Source: Bacteroidetes bacterium UBA7674 (GTDB taxonomy: Bacteria > Bacteroidota > Bacteroidia > Chitinophagales > Chitinophagaceae). Taken from it: DNA of 64,000 nt. The stretch is from positions 442,197-506,196 of the forward strand of contig DLHG01000015.1 in the NCBI GenBank assembly GCA_002483105.1. The letters are read 5' to 3'. Positions 17,707 to 26,091 of the stretch are shown here, one piece after another (the stretch's first letter is position 1; every line of letters starts with the position of its first letter). A program made the translations under genes and the position numbers. Below the pieces are notes generated by a model. That model saw only the letters and a program-made list of their open reading frames with translations, was not told the origin of the DNA and searched no databases.

Positions 17707-18141
17707 ATGAGTAGCCCCTCACGCTTTAATGTACGGGTATATGGTATCTGGATACATAAAGGCCTGTTATTGGTGAACGAAGAACTGATACGTGGCAGAA
17801 ATGTCATCAAATTCCCCGGTGGCGGGCTCGACCTTGGGGAAGGGACCATTGACGGACTAAAAAGAGAATGGCAGGAAGAACTTCAAATAGACATCGAAGT
17901 CCTGGAGCATTTCTACACTACCGATTTTTACCAGCATTCCGCTTACGACGACTCACAGGTCATTAGTATATACTACCTCGTGCAGGGCGGAGACCCGGCT
18001 GCAGCCCTCACCAACCATGAAGAAAACGAGCGCACTTACTGGATGCCGCTTAATGAGGTTTCGGGCGAGACCTTCACTTTACCTATCGACAAAGTAGTGG
18101 GTAAAATGCTGCAAACCCTTTACAGCAGCGGCTCTATTTGA
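17707..18141 (+). CDS. Nudix hydrolase
   Basis: The open frame extends upstream into corA, but the ATG at 17707, 1 bp after the corA stop, is the natural start (144 residues). The Nudix box is complete in spacing: G-x5-E, seven residues, then REWQEELQI, with the usual late Gly replaced by Gln. It hydrolyses a nucleoside diphosphate linked to another group; the substrate cannot be told. The FPGGGLDLGEG lead-in and the WMPLNEV strand match the fold. Confidence 0.88.
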   Translation: MSSPSRFNVRVYGIWIHKGLLLVNEELIRGRNVIKFPGGGLDLGEGTIDGLKREWQEELQIDIEVLEHFYTTDFYQHSAYDDSQVISIYYLVQGGDPAAALTNHEENERTYWMPLNEVSGETFTLPIDKVVGKMLQTLYSSGSI

Positions 18142-18191
18142 ATATAGAAAGTTCTTAAGTACCCATCAGCGGTAAAAGCTTTATACCTCCT

Positions 18192-18199
18192 TACCTTTG
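18192..18199 (+). promoter_or_regulatory. -7 box TACCTTTG for the second ABC exporter
   Basis: TACCTTTG ends 7 nt before the ATG at 18207, implying a near-leaderless mRNA. Confidence 0.55.
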
Positions 18200-18206
18200 C
18201 CATTCT

Positions 18207-19973
18207 ATGAAATTGCTCCTCCAATATTTAAGTAAATACAAAGGCCTGATATTCGTTGCATTACTACTTGCTGCGGTCAACCAGGTATTCTCGCTTTTAA
18301 ATCCATACATCTTCGGTAACATACTCATTGACAAGTATGCCAAGAATGCAGATTCAATTCCAAGAGATGTGTTTTTCTCCGGGCTGGTGAATACGTTATT
18401 GATGATCATTGGTGTCGCAATGGTCTCCCGTATCGCGAAAGCATTCCAGGATTATACAGTGAATGTGGTGATACAAAAATTCGGGGCACAGATATACACC
18501 GACGGCTTGAAACATGCCCTTCGTCTTCCTTACCAGGACTTTGAAGATCAGCGCAGCGGTGAAACATTATCTACTCTTCAGAAGGTGCGTGCCGACTGCG
18601 AGAAGTTCATCATGAACTTTGTGAATGTCGTGTTCTTTACCCTTGTGGGTATCATCTTCGTTATAGTCTATGCATTCTCATTGAATCCCTGGTTGCCGTT
18701 GGTATATATCGTAGGTGCTGTAATCCTTGGTATACTCACAAGCGTACTCAGCAAGAAGATAAAGGTCATCCAGAAGAGCATTGTAAAAGAGACCAATTCA
18801 CTCGCTGGTTCCACTACGGAATCATTAAGAAATATCGAACTGGTAAAAAGCCTCGGCCTTACCCAGCAGGAAATACGCCGGCTGAATACCAATACATACA
18901 AGATACTAAAGCTGGAACTGAAGAAGGTAAAAAGCATCCGCTCTATCAGCTTTATTCAGGGCACTTTCGTGAACTTCCTGCAGCAATGCGTTATGTTCAC
19001 CTTAATGTACTTCTTATTCAGCGATAAGATAGAACTGGGTGCATTGATAGCCATGAACTTCTACTCGTTCTTCATCTTCGGACCACTGCAAGAGTTGGGC
19101 AACGTGATACTCAGCTATCGTGAAGCACAGGCATCGCTGAACAACCTCGAAGAGTTGTTTAGAAAACCTGTTGAGCGCAAACCTGATGTTCCCGCTGTTA
19201 TCAACGAGATAAATAAACTGCGTTTTGAGGACGTTACCTTCAAGCATAATTCAGCCACACGTCCTGCACTGGAGCAGATTGCTTTCGAGGTAAAGAAGGG
19301 TGAAACGATAGCATTTGTTGGTCCGTCAGGTTCAGGTAAGACTACAATGGTGAAACTATTGGTAGGACTATATCATCCTAACGAAGGCAAGGTATTCTAC
19401 AACGACCTCAGCGATAACAGCATAGACTTCGATGAGCTACGACACCAGATAGGCATGGTGACACAGGATACACAGTTGTTCTCAGGCACTATTAAAGAGA
19501 ATTTGTTGTTCGTTAATCCAAACGCCACTGACGAGGATATCACCAACGTACTGAATAAAGCTGCCTGTCAAAATTTACTCTCCCGTGCCGAAAACGGTAT
19601 TGAGACAGTGATAGGTGAAGGTGGACTGAAGCTATCCGGTGGCGAACGCCAACGTTTATCTATTGCCCGCGCGCTACTTCGCCAGCCGAGGTTGATGATA
19701 TTTGATGAAGCTACTTCAGCTCTTGACTCTCTTACAGAAGAAGAAATTTCACAAACCGTAAGGGCTATCACCGACCAGCGCCAGCACATCACCGTAATGA
19801 TCGCCCACAGGCTTTCTACCATCATGCATGCCGACAGGATATACGTCCTGGAAAAAGGAAAGATAGTGGAGATAGGCACACACGAGGAGCTGACAGCAGA
19901 AAAAGGGCTCTACTACGCTATGTGGCGTCAGCAGATCGGTGAAAGGCACGAGAAGTCTGTACCGGCTAAATAA
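18207..19973 (+). CDS. ABC exporter, fused membrane and ATPase domains
   Basis: 588 residues. Six membrane segments occupy about 10-310. The ATPase half carries Walker A (GPSGSGKTT), signature LSGGERQRLS, Walker B (RLMIFDEATSALD) and the His switch (IAHRLST), all intact, so it should hydrolyse ATP. It is an exporter half-transporter of the MsbA/MDR type, substrate unknown. Its stop lies 5 bp from the stop of convergent nadB, with no terminator hairpin between them. Confidence 0.9.
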   Translation: MKLLLQYLSKYKGLIFVALLLAAVNQVFSLLNPYIFGNILIDKYAKNADSIPRDVFFSGLVNTLLMIIGVAMVSRIAKAFQDYTVNVVIQKFGAQIYTDGLKHALRLPYQDFEDQRSGETLSTLQKVRADCEKFIMNFVNVVFFTLVGIIFVIVYAFSLNPWLPLVYIVGAVILGILTSVLSKKIKVIQKSIVKETNSLAGSTTESLRNIELVKSLGLTQQEIRRLNTNTYKILKLELKKVKSIRSISFIQGTFVNFLQQCVMFTLMYFLFSDKIELGALIAMNFYSFFIFGPLQELGNVILSYREAQASLNNLEELFRKPVERKPDVPAVINEINKLRFEDVTFKHNSATRPALEQIAFEVKKGETIAFVGPSGSGKTTMVKLLVGLYHPNEGKVFYNDLSDNSIDFDELRHQIGMVTQDTQLFSGTIKENLLFVNPNATDEDITNVLNKAACQNLLSRAENGIETVIGEGGLKLSGGERQRLSIARALLRQPRLMIFDEATSALDSLTEEEISQTVRAITDQRQHITVMIAHRLSTIMHADRIYVLEKGKIVEIGTHEELTAEKGLYYAMWRQQIGERHEKSVPAK

Positions 19974-19978
19974 TATTA

Positions 19979-21577
19979 CTATAACACTACATCCTGCAAC
20001 AGACTACTCTTATCAGGGTAGTCTGTGTTGTAATGCAGACCCCGACTCTCTTTCCTGAACTGCGCACTCTTCACTATCAGGTAGCCGATGGTGATAAGGT
20101 TGCGAAGCTCACATAGCTGAGGTGACGGCGTAGTGGTCTTGTATAATTCTTCTGTTTCCTGATGCAGCAGGTCTATGCGCCGCATGGCACGTTCCAGGCG
20201 TATGTCGTTACGCACGATACCTACATAGTCACTCATCACCTGTTGCACCTCTTTCAGGCTCTGGGTAATAAGGATCATTTCCTTAGGGTCTGTTGTACCC
20301 GATGCATTCCAGTCGGGCACATCTTCATGAAAGGAGATGCCATCAATTCTCTTAGCGGCATCTACTGCGCAGCGGTGCGCAAATACCAGTGCTTCCAGTA
20401 ATGAATTAGAGGCCAGCCTGTTAGCGCCATGAAGCCCTGTGCTGGAGCACTCACCGCATATATACAGGTTACTGATAGAAGATCGTCCATGACTGTCCGC
20501 CTCTATTCCACCGCAGCAATAATGCGCCGCAGGTGCTACAGGTATCATTTGCTGAAGCGCATCAATCCCGATGCTTTTACATTTTGCATAGATATTCGGG
20601 AAATGTGCAACGAATTTTTCTCCGTCCATATGCCGGCAGTCGAGGTACACATGCTCGGTACCTGTACGCTTCATTTCACTATCTATAGCACGGGCTACAA
20701 TATCACGCGGGGCAAGATCAGCCCGCGCATCATAGCGCTGCATAAATGCTTCTCCCTCTTTATTACGAAGAATACCACCATCACCACGTACCGCTTCTGT
20801 TATCAGGAAAGACGGACTCACGCCAAACTCATACAACGCCGTAGGATGAAACTGGATGAACTCCATATTCTCTATCCTGGCCTTGGCACGATAGGCCATC
20901 GCGATTCCATCACCCGTGGCGATCCTGGGATTGGTAGTAGTTCTATACACTTGCCCGGCACCACCGGAAGCCATGATTGTGACTTTAGCCAGGATCTTTT
21001 CTATATTATTATTCTGCAGGTTCAGGGCATATACGCCATAACAATCAATATCGGGTGTAGACTTAGTTACCAAATATCCCAAATGGTGTTGTGTAATGAT
21101 ATCCAGTACAAACCAGTGATTGTATACCCGGATGTTGGAATGTCTCTGCACTTCTTCCACCAATGCCCGCTCTATCTCAAACCCTGTTACATCCTTATGA
21201 TGCAATATCCTGAATTCAGAGTGGCCACCTTCCTTGCCCCGCATATAATCGCCTTCGGCATCTTTATCAAACCTTGCCCCCCATTCTATTATTTCATTCA
21301 CACGCTCAGGACCTTCCTTTACAACCAGTTCTACTATCGCAGGATTGCAAAGTCCATCTCCGGCTATCAATGTATCTTCTATATGTTTATCAAAGCTATC
21401 TTTCTCTTTATCATTCACCACTGCAATACCACCTTGTGCATACTTGGTATTGGTCTCATCTGTATTTGCCTTTGTAAGAATAGTTATTGTCTTGCCAGGA
21501 AATTGCTTTGCAATTTTCACTGCAAATGTTAGCCCCGCTATTCCTGAGCCTATCACTAAGAAGTCTGTCTTCAGCAT
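19979..21577 (-). CDS. nadB: L-aspartate oxidase
   Basis: 532 residues, cytoplasmic. It oxidises L-aspartate to iminoaspartate, the first step of bacterial NAD synthesis. Seen are the FAD-binding IGSGIAGLTFA near the N-terminus, the NTKYAQGGIAVV loop, the substrate-region GGHSEFRILHHKD, the HPTALYEFG segment and the late flavin motif CGECSSTGLHGANRLASNS. The helical C-terminal domain is complete. NadA and NadC are not in the window. A -7 box is at 21603-21610. Confidence 0.95.
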   Translation of the reverse strand: MLKTDFLVIGSGIAGLTFAVKIAKQFPGKTITILTKANTDETNTKYAQGGIAVVNDKEKDSFDKHIEDTLIAGDGLCNPAIVELVVKEGPERVNEIIEWGARFDKDAEGDYMRGKEGGHSEFRILHHKDVTGFEIERALVEEVQRHSNIRVYNHWFVLDIITQHHLGYLVTKSTPDIDCYGVYALNLQNNNIEKILAKVTIMASGGAGQVYRTTTNPRIATGDGIAMAYRAKARIENMEFIQFHPTALYEFGVSPSFLITEAVRGDGGILRNKEGEAFMQRYDARADLAPRDIVARAIDSEMKRTGTEHVYLDCRHMDGEKFVAHFPNIYAKCKSIGIDALQQMIPVAPAAHYCCGGIEADSHGRSSISNLYICGECSSTGLHGANRLASNSLLEALVFAHRCAVDAAKRIDGISFHEDVPDWNASGTTDPKEMILITQSLKEVQQVMSDYVGIVRNDIRLERAMRRIDLLHQETEELYKTTTPSPQLCELRNLITIGYLIVKSAQFRKESRGLHYNTDYPDKSSLLQDVVL

Positions 21578-21602
21578 AATCTGTCCTGCATGTTTTGCTT
21601 GT

Positions 21603-21610
21603 CAAATGTA
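21603..21610 (-). promoter_or_regulatory. -7 box TACATTTG for nadB
   Basis: TACATTTG on the minus strand, 25 nt upstream of the nadB start. Confidence 0.5.
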
Positions 21611-21662
21611 TAAACAAAACAGCCATCAACCGTTTACTGTATCACTTTCCACCCAAACTTTG

Positions 21663-21670
21663 TAGTTTTG
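21663..21670 (+). promoter_or_regulatory. -7 box TAGTTTTG 3 nt before a start codon
   Basis: TAGTTTTG ends 3 nt before the ATG at 21674. If used, transcription would begin at or within the start codon. The alternative TTG start at 21668 overlaps the box and is unlikely. Confidence 0.5.
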
Positions 21671-21673
21671 AGC

Positions 21674-22231
21674 ATGAGGTATATCACTTATCGCCTACGC
21701 TTGTTGCTCATGCTCTGCTTCCTGCTTGGCTATGGCAATACTATAAAAGCACAAAGGCCCGAAAGAGAACCTGTAAGTCTGTTCACTTCCTTAGCAGGCG
21801 CTGCATCATACACAGGACTCAATGCCTATTTTAACCTCGGACTGGCATACAAAAAGCACAGAATTTATGCAGGGCCTAAAATGGTGTTGACAAAAAGCTA
21901 TGTACCCGGGCGAACGCTTTGGGGTGTAAATGCCGGATACTACTTCGACCTGGTACAACAGAACAAATGGAACACTTCACTAAACCTTGATTATCAGAAC
22001 ACCTGGTACAAATCCGCTCCGGTTAATCCACACAACACTCTACAAGAAATAACAGGCGGATTAAACCTCAATTATTTTGCTGTCCCGGGCAAGATGTCTG
22101 TCGGGCTGACCATGGGCGCAGGCATGCGTATCGAGAATGCATACAATACCTACACTACGGAAAAGAACCTTTATATAGGTGCTATGTACCAGGTAAGGCT
22201 GGGGATCATTTATAAACTTTCCCGCAGATGA
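21674..22231 (+). CDS. Exported small beta-barrel-like protein
   Basis: 185 residues from the ATG at 21674. The N-terminus is a signal peptide ending near GYGNTIKAQ. The rest shows alternating hydrophobic/polar strands (LNAYFNLGLAYKKHRIYAGP, WGVNAGYYFDL, WNTSLNLDYQNTWY, MSVGLTMGAGMRI, YIGAMYQVRLGIIYKL), as in small outer-membrane barrels; the last strand ends IIYKLSRR. No family is recognised. Its stop overlaps the start of the phosphodiesterase gene (ATGA), so the two are translationally coupled. Confidence 0.65.
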   Translation: MRYITYRLRLLLMLCFLLGYGNTIKAQRPEREPVSLFTSLAGAASYTGLNAYFNLGLAYKKHRIYAGPKMVLTKSYVPGRTLWGVNAGYYFDLVQQNKWNTSLNLDYQNTWYKSAPVNPHNTLQEITGGLNLNYFAVPGKMSVGLTMGAGMRIENAYNTYTTEKNLYIGAMYQVRLGIIYKLSRR

Positions 22232-23085
22232 GGCCGGCACACTACATATCACTCTTAGCGTTCCTTATCTCATCATGCGAGAAGCCGGCAACTGTTACTA
22301 ACCTGAGCGATAATAAAATAGCTGTTGTGGGCCATGCCGGCAATGGAATCCCGGGGCTGAACAATGACCTCCCTGCCGACTCATGGGCAGGCGTGATAAA
22401 AGCACTGGAGGTATATAATGCAGACGGTGTAGAACTGGATTTGGCTTTATCTGCCGATAGCGTTCTGTTTATGTACCACGACAGAGAACTGGATGAGCAA
22501 AGCAGTTGCTCCGGTTGCAGTTATGATTATCAGTCTGCTGATCTGGCACAATGCACGTTAAAGCCGGTACTGACAGCCCTTGAAGAGAAACACTACATGA
22601 CTCCGGTCGAAAACGTTTTGAAAAGATACCAGGCTTATGCTAAAAAACCCATCATCTTTTTCGACCTCCATGCAGACATAGGGTGTGGCATCTCTGATGA
22701 AAGAAAAAAATGGTATTACAGTGCTACACTTTATGCTATCAACACTTTGCTGAGTAAATACAATGCCTACGACCAGGTATTGGTACAAGCAAATAGCCTT
22801 GAATGGATGTTGGAAGCCCGCGGAAAATATCCTAAGATAAAAGTATTCCTGGATACAGATATTGACGCTAACAATATTGTTCAGGCAGCAGACAATGGCT
22901 TCTATGGAATTGCTTCCAAAAACCATGAGATCACTAAAGAGGAGATAGAATTCACACACGCCAAAGGATTACATGTGCAGCTATATGGCGCAGCTGGAAA
23001 TGGATTTGTAGATGCGATCAACAAATCGCCCGACTATATTCTAGCAGATAACATCCCGCTCTTACAAAGCATACTGAACTACTAG
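22228..23085 (+). CDS. Lipoprotein glycerophosphodiester phosphodiesterase-like enzyme
   Basis: 285 residues. The signal ends at a lipobox-like FLISSC with lipidated C17. The GDPD catalytic core is recognisable: H36 (in VGHAGNG), E69 and D71 (in GVELDLALS) and H84 (in YHDRELD). The usual HRG and PENT motifs are altered to HAG and PADS, so the Arg that normally follows the first His is missing. A Cys-rich insert (C94, C97, C109) follows the second His. It overlaps the upstream barrel gene by 4 bp. Function is probably phosphodiester cleavage in the periplasm or at the outer membrane, but the altered site makes the substrate uncertain. Confidence 0.75.
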   Translation: MRPAHYISLLAFLISSCEKPATVTNLSDNKIAVVGHAGNGIPGLNNDLPADSWAGVIKALEVYNADGVELDLALSADSVLFMYHDRELDEQSSCSGCSYDYQSADLAQCTLKPVLTALEEKHYMTPVENVLKRYQAYAKKPIIFFDLHADIGCGISDERKKWYYSATLYAINTLLSKYNAYDQVLVQANSLEWMLEARGKYPKIKVFLDTDIDANNIVQAADNGFYGIASKNHEITKEEIEFTHAKGLHVQLYGAAGNGFVDAINKSPDYILADNIPLLQSILNY

Positions 23086-24569
23086 CCTGCATTCATCCGG
23101 TTCAGCCCGGCCTTTGCCTGTTGGTCTATTGCGGCCTGGAAATCATGATCGCGCATGGAAAGACATTCCTTAAATCGCTTTATCGCATCATCTTTCATTC
23201 CGGCTCTTTCATATATCAGCGCCATCTGCAAAGAAGACCGTGCGGCAAAGTGTTCCTTACGACTCTTACCTAAATTAATAGTACGCTGGTAAAGCTGTAT
23301 GGCCTTGTTATCCTCATTCATTTCATCATATGCCCTTGCCAGCCTGAAGTTGTATTCCAGCTTATCTTCAACACTGGCGAAATCAGTTTCTTTATGCCCC
23401 GCTAGCTTTGCAAGCCCCTGCTGGTTAAAGCCTCCATCTATCAGCAAGTGCGCAGTAAGTAATGTAGCATTGGGCCAGTTAGTTCCCTGCCCGAAGCGTT
23501 GTGCCTGCATATCTATATCTGCCATAGTATTACCCTGCTTCGCGATCATCGCCCTGCATGCATTGGCCTGGGCCGTATTCTTTTGCAGGTAATTCATCAG
23601 CGCCATTTTCTGCCAGGCATCTTTCACAAACATGCCACCTTTGTATTTATTCACAAACTGTTGAAGATGTGTTATTGCGCCCGGGTCGGCCTTATAATAG
23701 AGCGCACTGCCCATTTCATAGTGCATCATCGGAAAGGTACTATAGTAGGGATCAGCCTGCGCTGTTTTCAATACCTGCAGTGCCGCGTCCGCCTTACGGG
23801 TATTGAGCCCTATGTTAGCTTTCACAAATGCCAGCAATAAATTATTCTGTACCGGGAATTGATCACTATTGATAAAGCTCCACACTTCTTTCTGTTGGTA
23901 GAGCATATACAATCTCAGGTAGCAGGAAAAGACAGTTGCCTCATATTTAAAGGGATCATTGTAGGTATGGGTATTAATAAAGGAGGTTACCAGGGCCGTT
24001 CCTTTCTTCACATCTCCTTTTATACCTAGCAATGAGGCCAGCCACTTATATTTTTCAGGCATTGCTCCTGCGGCAGCCTGTTCTATACCCAGGTATATAT
24101 TGTTATATTCAAACGTGGGGAAGAGCTTCTTATTCTCTTTCAGCAACACAAACGATTTACGAAACTGGAGACCAGCCTTAAAATTATCACCCATACGCAC
24201 ATGTACCATAGCCCAATGCAGGTATACGCCTGCCCTGCACAGCCTGTACCAGGGGCCTTTTGTATCTCCTTTCGATAATTGGTCGAGGCGCTCATCAAAA
24301 TGACTCTCCTTTGCCTTATAGTCGGCCTTATTCCCATTCATTAATAATATGAGACAATCTTCATAGTCGGCTATATAGGTAGCCATCAGGTTGTTAGGGT
24401 TTACTCTCACTGCTTCAGCTATCGCAGCCCGTCCCTCAGCAATATGCAGGGCCATAAAGTGCTGATAGGCTTTGCGGCAGTGTTCATTATACTCATAAGT
24501 ATAGCCTGCATTACCCGAAAGGGGACAAAGTGTAGATAAAATGAAACATAAGCAGTAAAATGCCCTCAT
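23082..24569 (-). CDS. Exported TPR-type protein of unknown function
   Basis: An upstream ATG at 24605 would put 12 polar residues before the signal; the ATG at 24569 gives a normal signal peptide (MRAFYCLCFILSTLCPLSGNA) and 495 residues. The protein is helical with TPR-like pairs at the N-terminal end (AAIAEAVRVNPNNLMATYIA) and near the C-terminus (YNFRLARAYDEMNEDNKAIQ, then SLQMALIYERAGMKDDAIK). Its last codons overlap the convergent phosphodiesterase: the stops share CTAG at 23082-23085. Partners unknown. Confidence 0.75.
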   Translation of the reverse strand: MRAFYCLCFILSTLCPLSGNAGYTYEYNEHCRKAYQHFMALHIAEGRAAIAEAVRVNPNNLMATYIADYEDCLILLMNGNKADYKAKESHFDERLDQLSKGDTKGPWYRLCRAGVYLHWAMVHVRMGDNFKAGLQFRKSFVLLKENKKLFPTFEYNNIYLGIEQAAAGAMPEKYKWLASLLGIKGDVKKGTALVTSFINTHTYNDPFKYEATVFSCYLRLYMLYQQKEVWSFINSDQFPVQNNLLLAFVKANIGLNTRKADAALQVLKTAQADPYYSTFPMMHYEMGSALYYKADPGAITHLQQFVNKYKGGMFVKDAWQKMALMNYLQKNTAQANACRAMIAKQGNTMADIDMQAQRFGQGTNWPNATLLTAHLLIDGGFNQQGLAKLAGHKETDFASVEDKLEYNFRLARAYDEMNEDNKAIQLYQRTINLGKSRKEHFAARSSLQMALIYERAGMKDDAIKRFKECLSMRDHDFQAAIDQQAKAGLNRMNAG

Positions 24570-24757
24570 AACGGTAAAAGTATAGTTCTGCACCGGTGAA
24601 CACAACTCTGGTACAAAATCATTTAAAGGTTTCTGAAAATAGCTGGCACAATATTTTCAGTAGAATTAAAAAATCATCACAGCTATTGCTGTAAAGCATT
24701 CCATTGCGTAATGATACCCATCAATAATGACTTTTTTGGGGTGATTTACATAAAGCG

Positions 24758-24789
24758 TTGGAATATAAAAAAATATATGGCTATCTTTG
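24758..24789 (+). promoter_or_regulatory. Promoter TTG-N21-TATCTTTG for the first EGF-like lipoprotein
   Basis: TTG at 24758-24760 and TATCTTTG at 24782-24789, 21 nt apart, within the range given for Bacteroidota promoters. This rules out the TTG start at 24787 and supports the ATG at 24844, leaving a leader of about 50 nt. Confidence 0.65.
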
Positions 24790-24843
24790 GCATCAAATTT
24801 GTCGCTTTTAACCGAAACTAAAATTGTTTATCTTAAAATTAAA

Positions 24844-25365
24844 ATGTCTATGAAATCAATTCGTCGCATTGCGTTAACCGCAGCAGTAGTATTAAGCGCA
24901 TTTGGCGCAACAACTTACACATCTTGTAACACTGATGAGTGTAAAGATGTAGTTTGTGCTAACGGTGGTACTTGTAACTCTACAGATGGCTCATGCTCTT
25001 GCGCTACTGGTTATGAAGGTGCTACTTGTGCTACAGAGCAAAGGGCTAAATTCATTAAAAGTTGGTCTGCAACTGACACTGAAGTTGGTGGTTCTATGTT
25101 GCCTTCTTACAGTTCTATTGTAGTATCTGGAACTTCAGTTACAGAAGTTAGGATCGCTGGATTCTCTGACGATTACTTTACTAACAACGTAGTTGCTACT
25201 GTAAGCGGAAACACAATTACTATCGCTAACCAAACTCCGGATAACGATGGTTACAAAGTATCTGGTTCTGGTACCTTAAACTCAACTGATGGTAAGTTAA
25301 CTTGGTCTTATACCATAACTAATCCATTAAACGTTGCTAAAACGTATTCAGGTACTTGGCAGTAA
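24844..25365 (+). CDS. EGF-like domain lipoprotein, paralog 1
   Basis: 173 residues from the ATG at 24844 (a second ATG at 24850 is also possible). A signal sequence ends at a lipobox-like TTYTSC. One EGF-like module follows directly, with spacing C-x4-C-x4-C...CSCATGYEGATC. The remaining 110 residues are beta-rich Ser/Thr/Gly sequence ending in a block (SGSGTLNSTDGKL, then YTITNP) shared with the paralog at 27015. Codons strongly favour T-ending forms (GCT, GGT, ACT), as in the highly expressed ahcY in this window, suggesting an abundant protein. It is probably a surface lipoprotein; function unknown. Confidence 0.72.
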   Translation: MSMKSIRRIALTAAVVLSAFGATTYTSCNTDECKDVVCANGGTCNSTDGSCSCATGYEGATCATEQRAKFIKSWSATDTEVGGSMLPSYSSIVVSGTSVTEVRIAGFSDDYFTNNVVATVSGNTITIANQTPDNDGYKVSGSGTLNSTDGKLTWSYTITNPLNVAKTYSGTWQ

Positions 25366-25387
25366 TAAGTGCTTAATTATATTAACT

Positions 25388-25419
25388 AAAAAGCCTCCAC
25401 CAAACGTGGAGGCTTTTTT
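25388..25419 (+). terminator. Strong terminator after EGF-like paralog 1
   Basis: 13-bp stem AAAAAGCCTCCAC/GTGGAGGCTTTTT, 5-nt loop, ending in a T-run. Confidence 0.92.
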
Positions 25420-25420
25420 A

Positions 25421-25444
25421 GTATCACACCTTTAGATGTGATAC
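25421..25444. repeat. Inverted repeat GTATCACA/TGTGATAC
   Basis: 8-bp arms around 8 nt, directly after the terminator. No gene starts just downstream on either strand, so an operator role is unclear; it may reinforce termination. Confidence 0.5.
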
Positions 25445-25518
25445 TATAGTATAGGTTAAACAAATACCGGTGCTGCCTTCGAAAATTACTGCCTCGCACT
25501 GGTAGGCATTGGCAGGAA

Positions 25519-25553
25519 TAAAAATCCCCCCGGTTAAACCGGGGGGATTTTTA
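25519..25553. terminator. Bidirectional terminator
   Basis: 15-bp stem (left arm starts TAAAAATCCCCCC, right arm is its complement) with a TTAAA loop, flanked by A- and T-runs on both sides. It serves the minus-strand gene ending at 25573 and backs up the plus-strand one. Confidence 0.9.
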
Positions 25554-25572
25554 TTTGTATTATTAGATCAAT

Positions 25573-26010
25573 CTATTTGAACCTGTCTTCTTTTTTCTTA
25601 GCGCCGTCTTCTTTCGCCTTTTTAGCTGCTTCCTCATTAAAACGTGCATCTTTATTGTCGTCTACTTTCTTACCGCCGAATCTTTCATCTTTAGGATTTG
25701 TTGGCGTAGCAGGTGGTGGTGGTGCAGTAGGTGTTGTAGTGGTAGGAGGAGGAGTTTTTACCCTAGGCTTTGGAGTCGTAGGTGCTTGTCCTTTTGCTGC
25801 AGCTATCATAGAGTCTGCTTTCCATTGAGCCAACACATTGATGGTTGAGTCGTTAGTTGCTTGCATTTGAGCTTGTAGCTCCGCAAGGCGGGCATCTACT
25901 GCTGAGTCAACTTGCTCCTGGGTGTATCCACCTGCCGGAGCCTGGTCGTTAGTACAAGCGGCGAAAGTCAACAGGCCGCCGGCTAGTAAGAAAAGTGCTT
26001 GTTTTTTCAT
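25573..26010 (-). CDS. Proline/threonine-rich lipoprotein with repeated [DE]xRF motifs
   Basis: 145 residues. Signal with lipobox LLTFAAC, so lipidated at the Cys. Residues about 28-75 are helical (TQEQVDSAVDARLAELQAQM). A Pro/Thr linker follows, then a highly charged tail carrying three spaced copies of an x-R-F motif (DERF, DARF, EDRF) and ending RFK. No known family. The design, lipid anchor plus helix plus Pro-rich linker plus charged tail, suggests a periplasm-spanning or peptidoglycan-contacting tether. A -7 box lies 19 nt upstream. It sits between the two EGF-like lipoproteins. Confidence 0.65.
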   Translation of the reverse strand: MKKQALFLLAGGLLTFAACTNDQAPAGGYTQEQVDSAVDARLAELQAQMQATNDSTINVLAQWKADSMIAAAKGQAPTTPKPRVKTPPPTTTTPTAPPPPATPTNPKDERFGGKKVDDNKDARFNEEAAKKAKEDGAKKKEDRFK

Positions 26011-26029
26011 TGATTTCTATTTTATGATG

Positions 26030-26037
26030 CAAATGTA
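26030..26037 (-). promoter_or_regulatory. -7 box TACATTTG for the Pro-rich lipoprotein
   Basis: TACATTTG on the minus strand, 19 nt upstream of the ATG at 26010. Confidence 0.5.
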
Positions 26038-26091
26038 TTAATAGTATTTTGTTTGTACACAAACAATGTGCCGTAAAATGCTGATCAAAGG

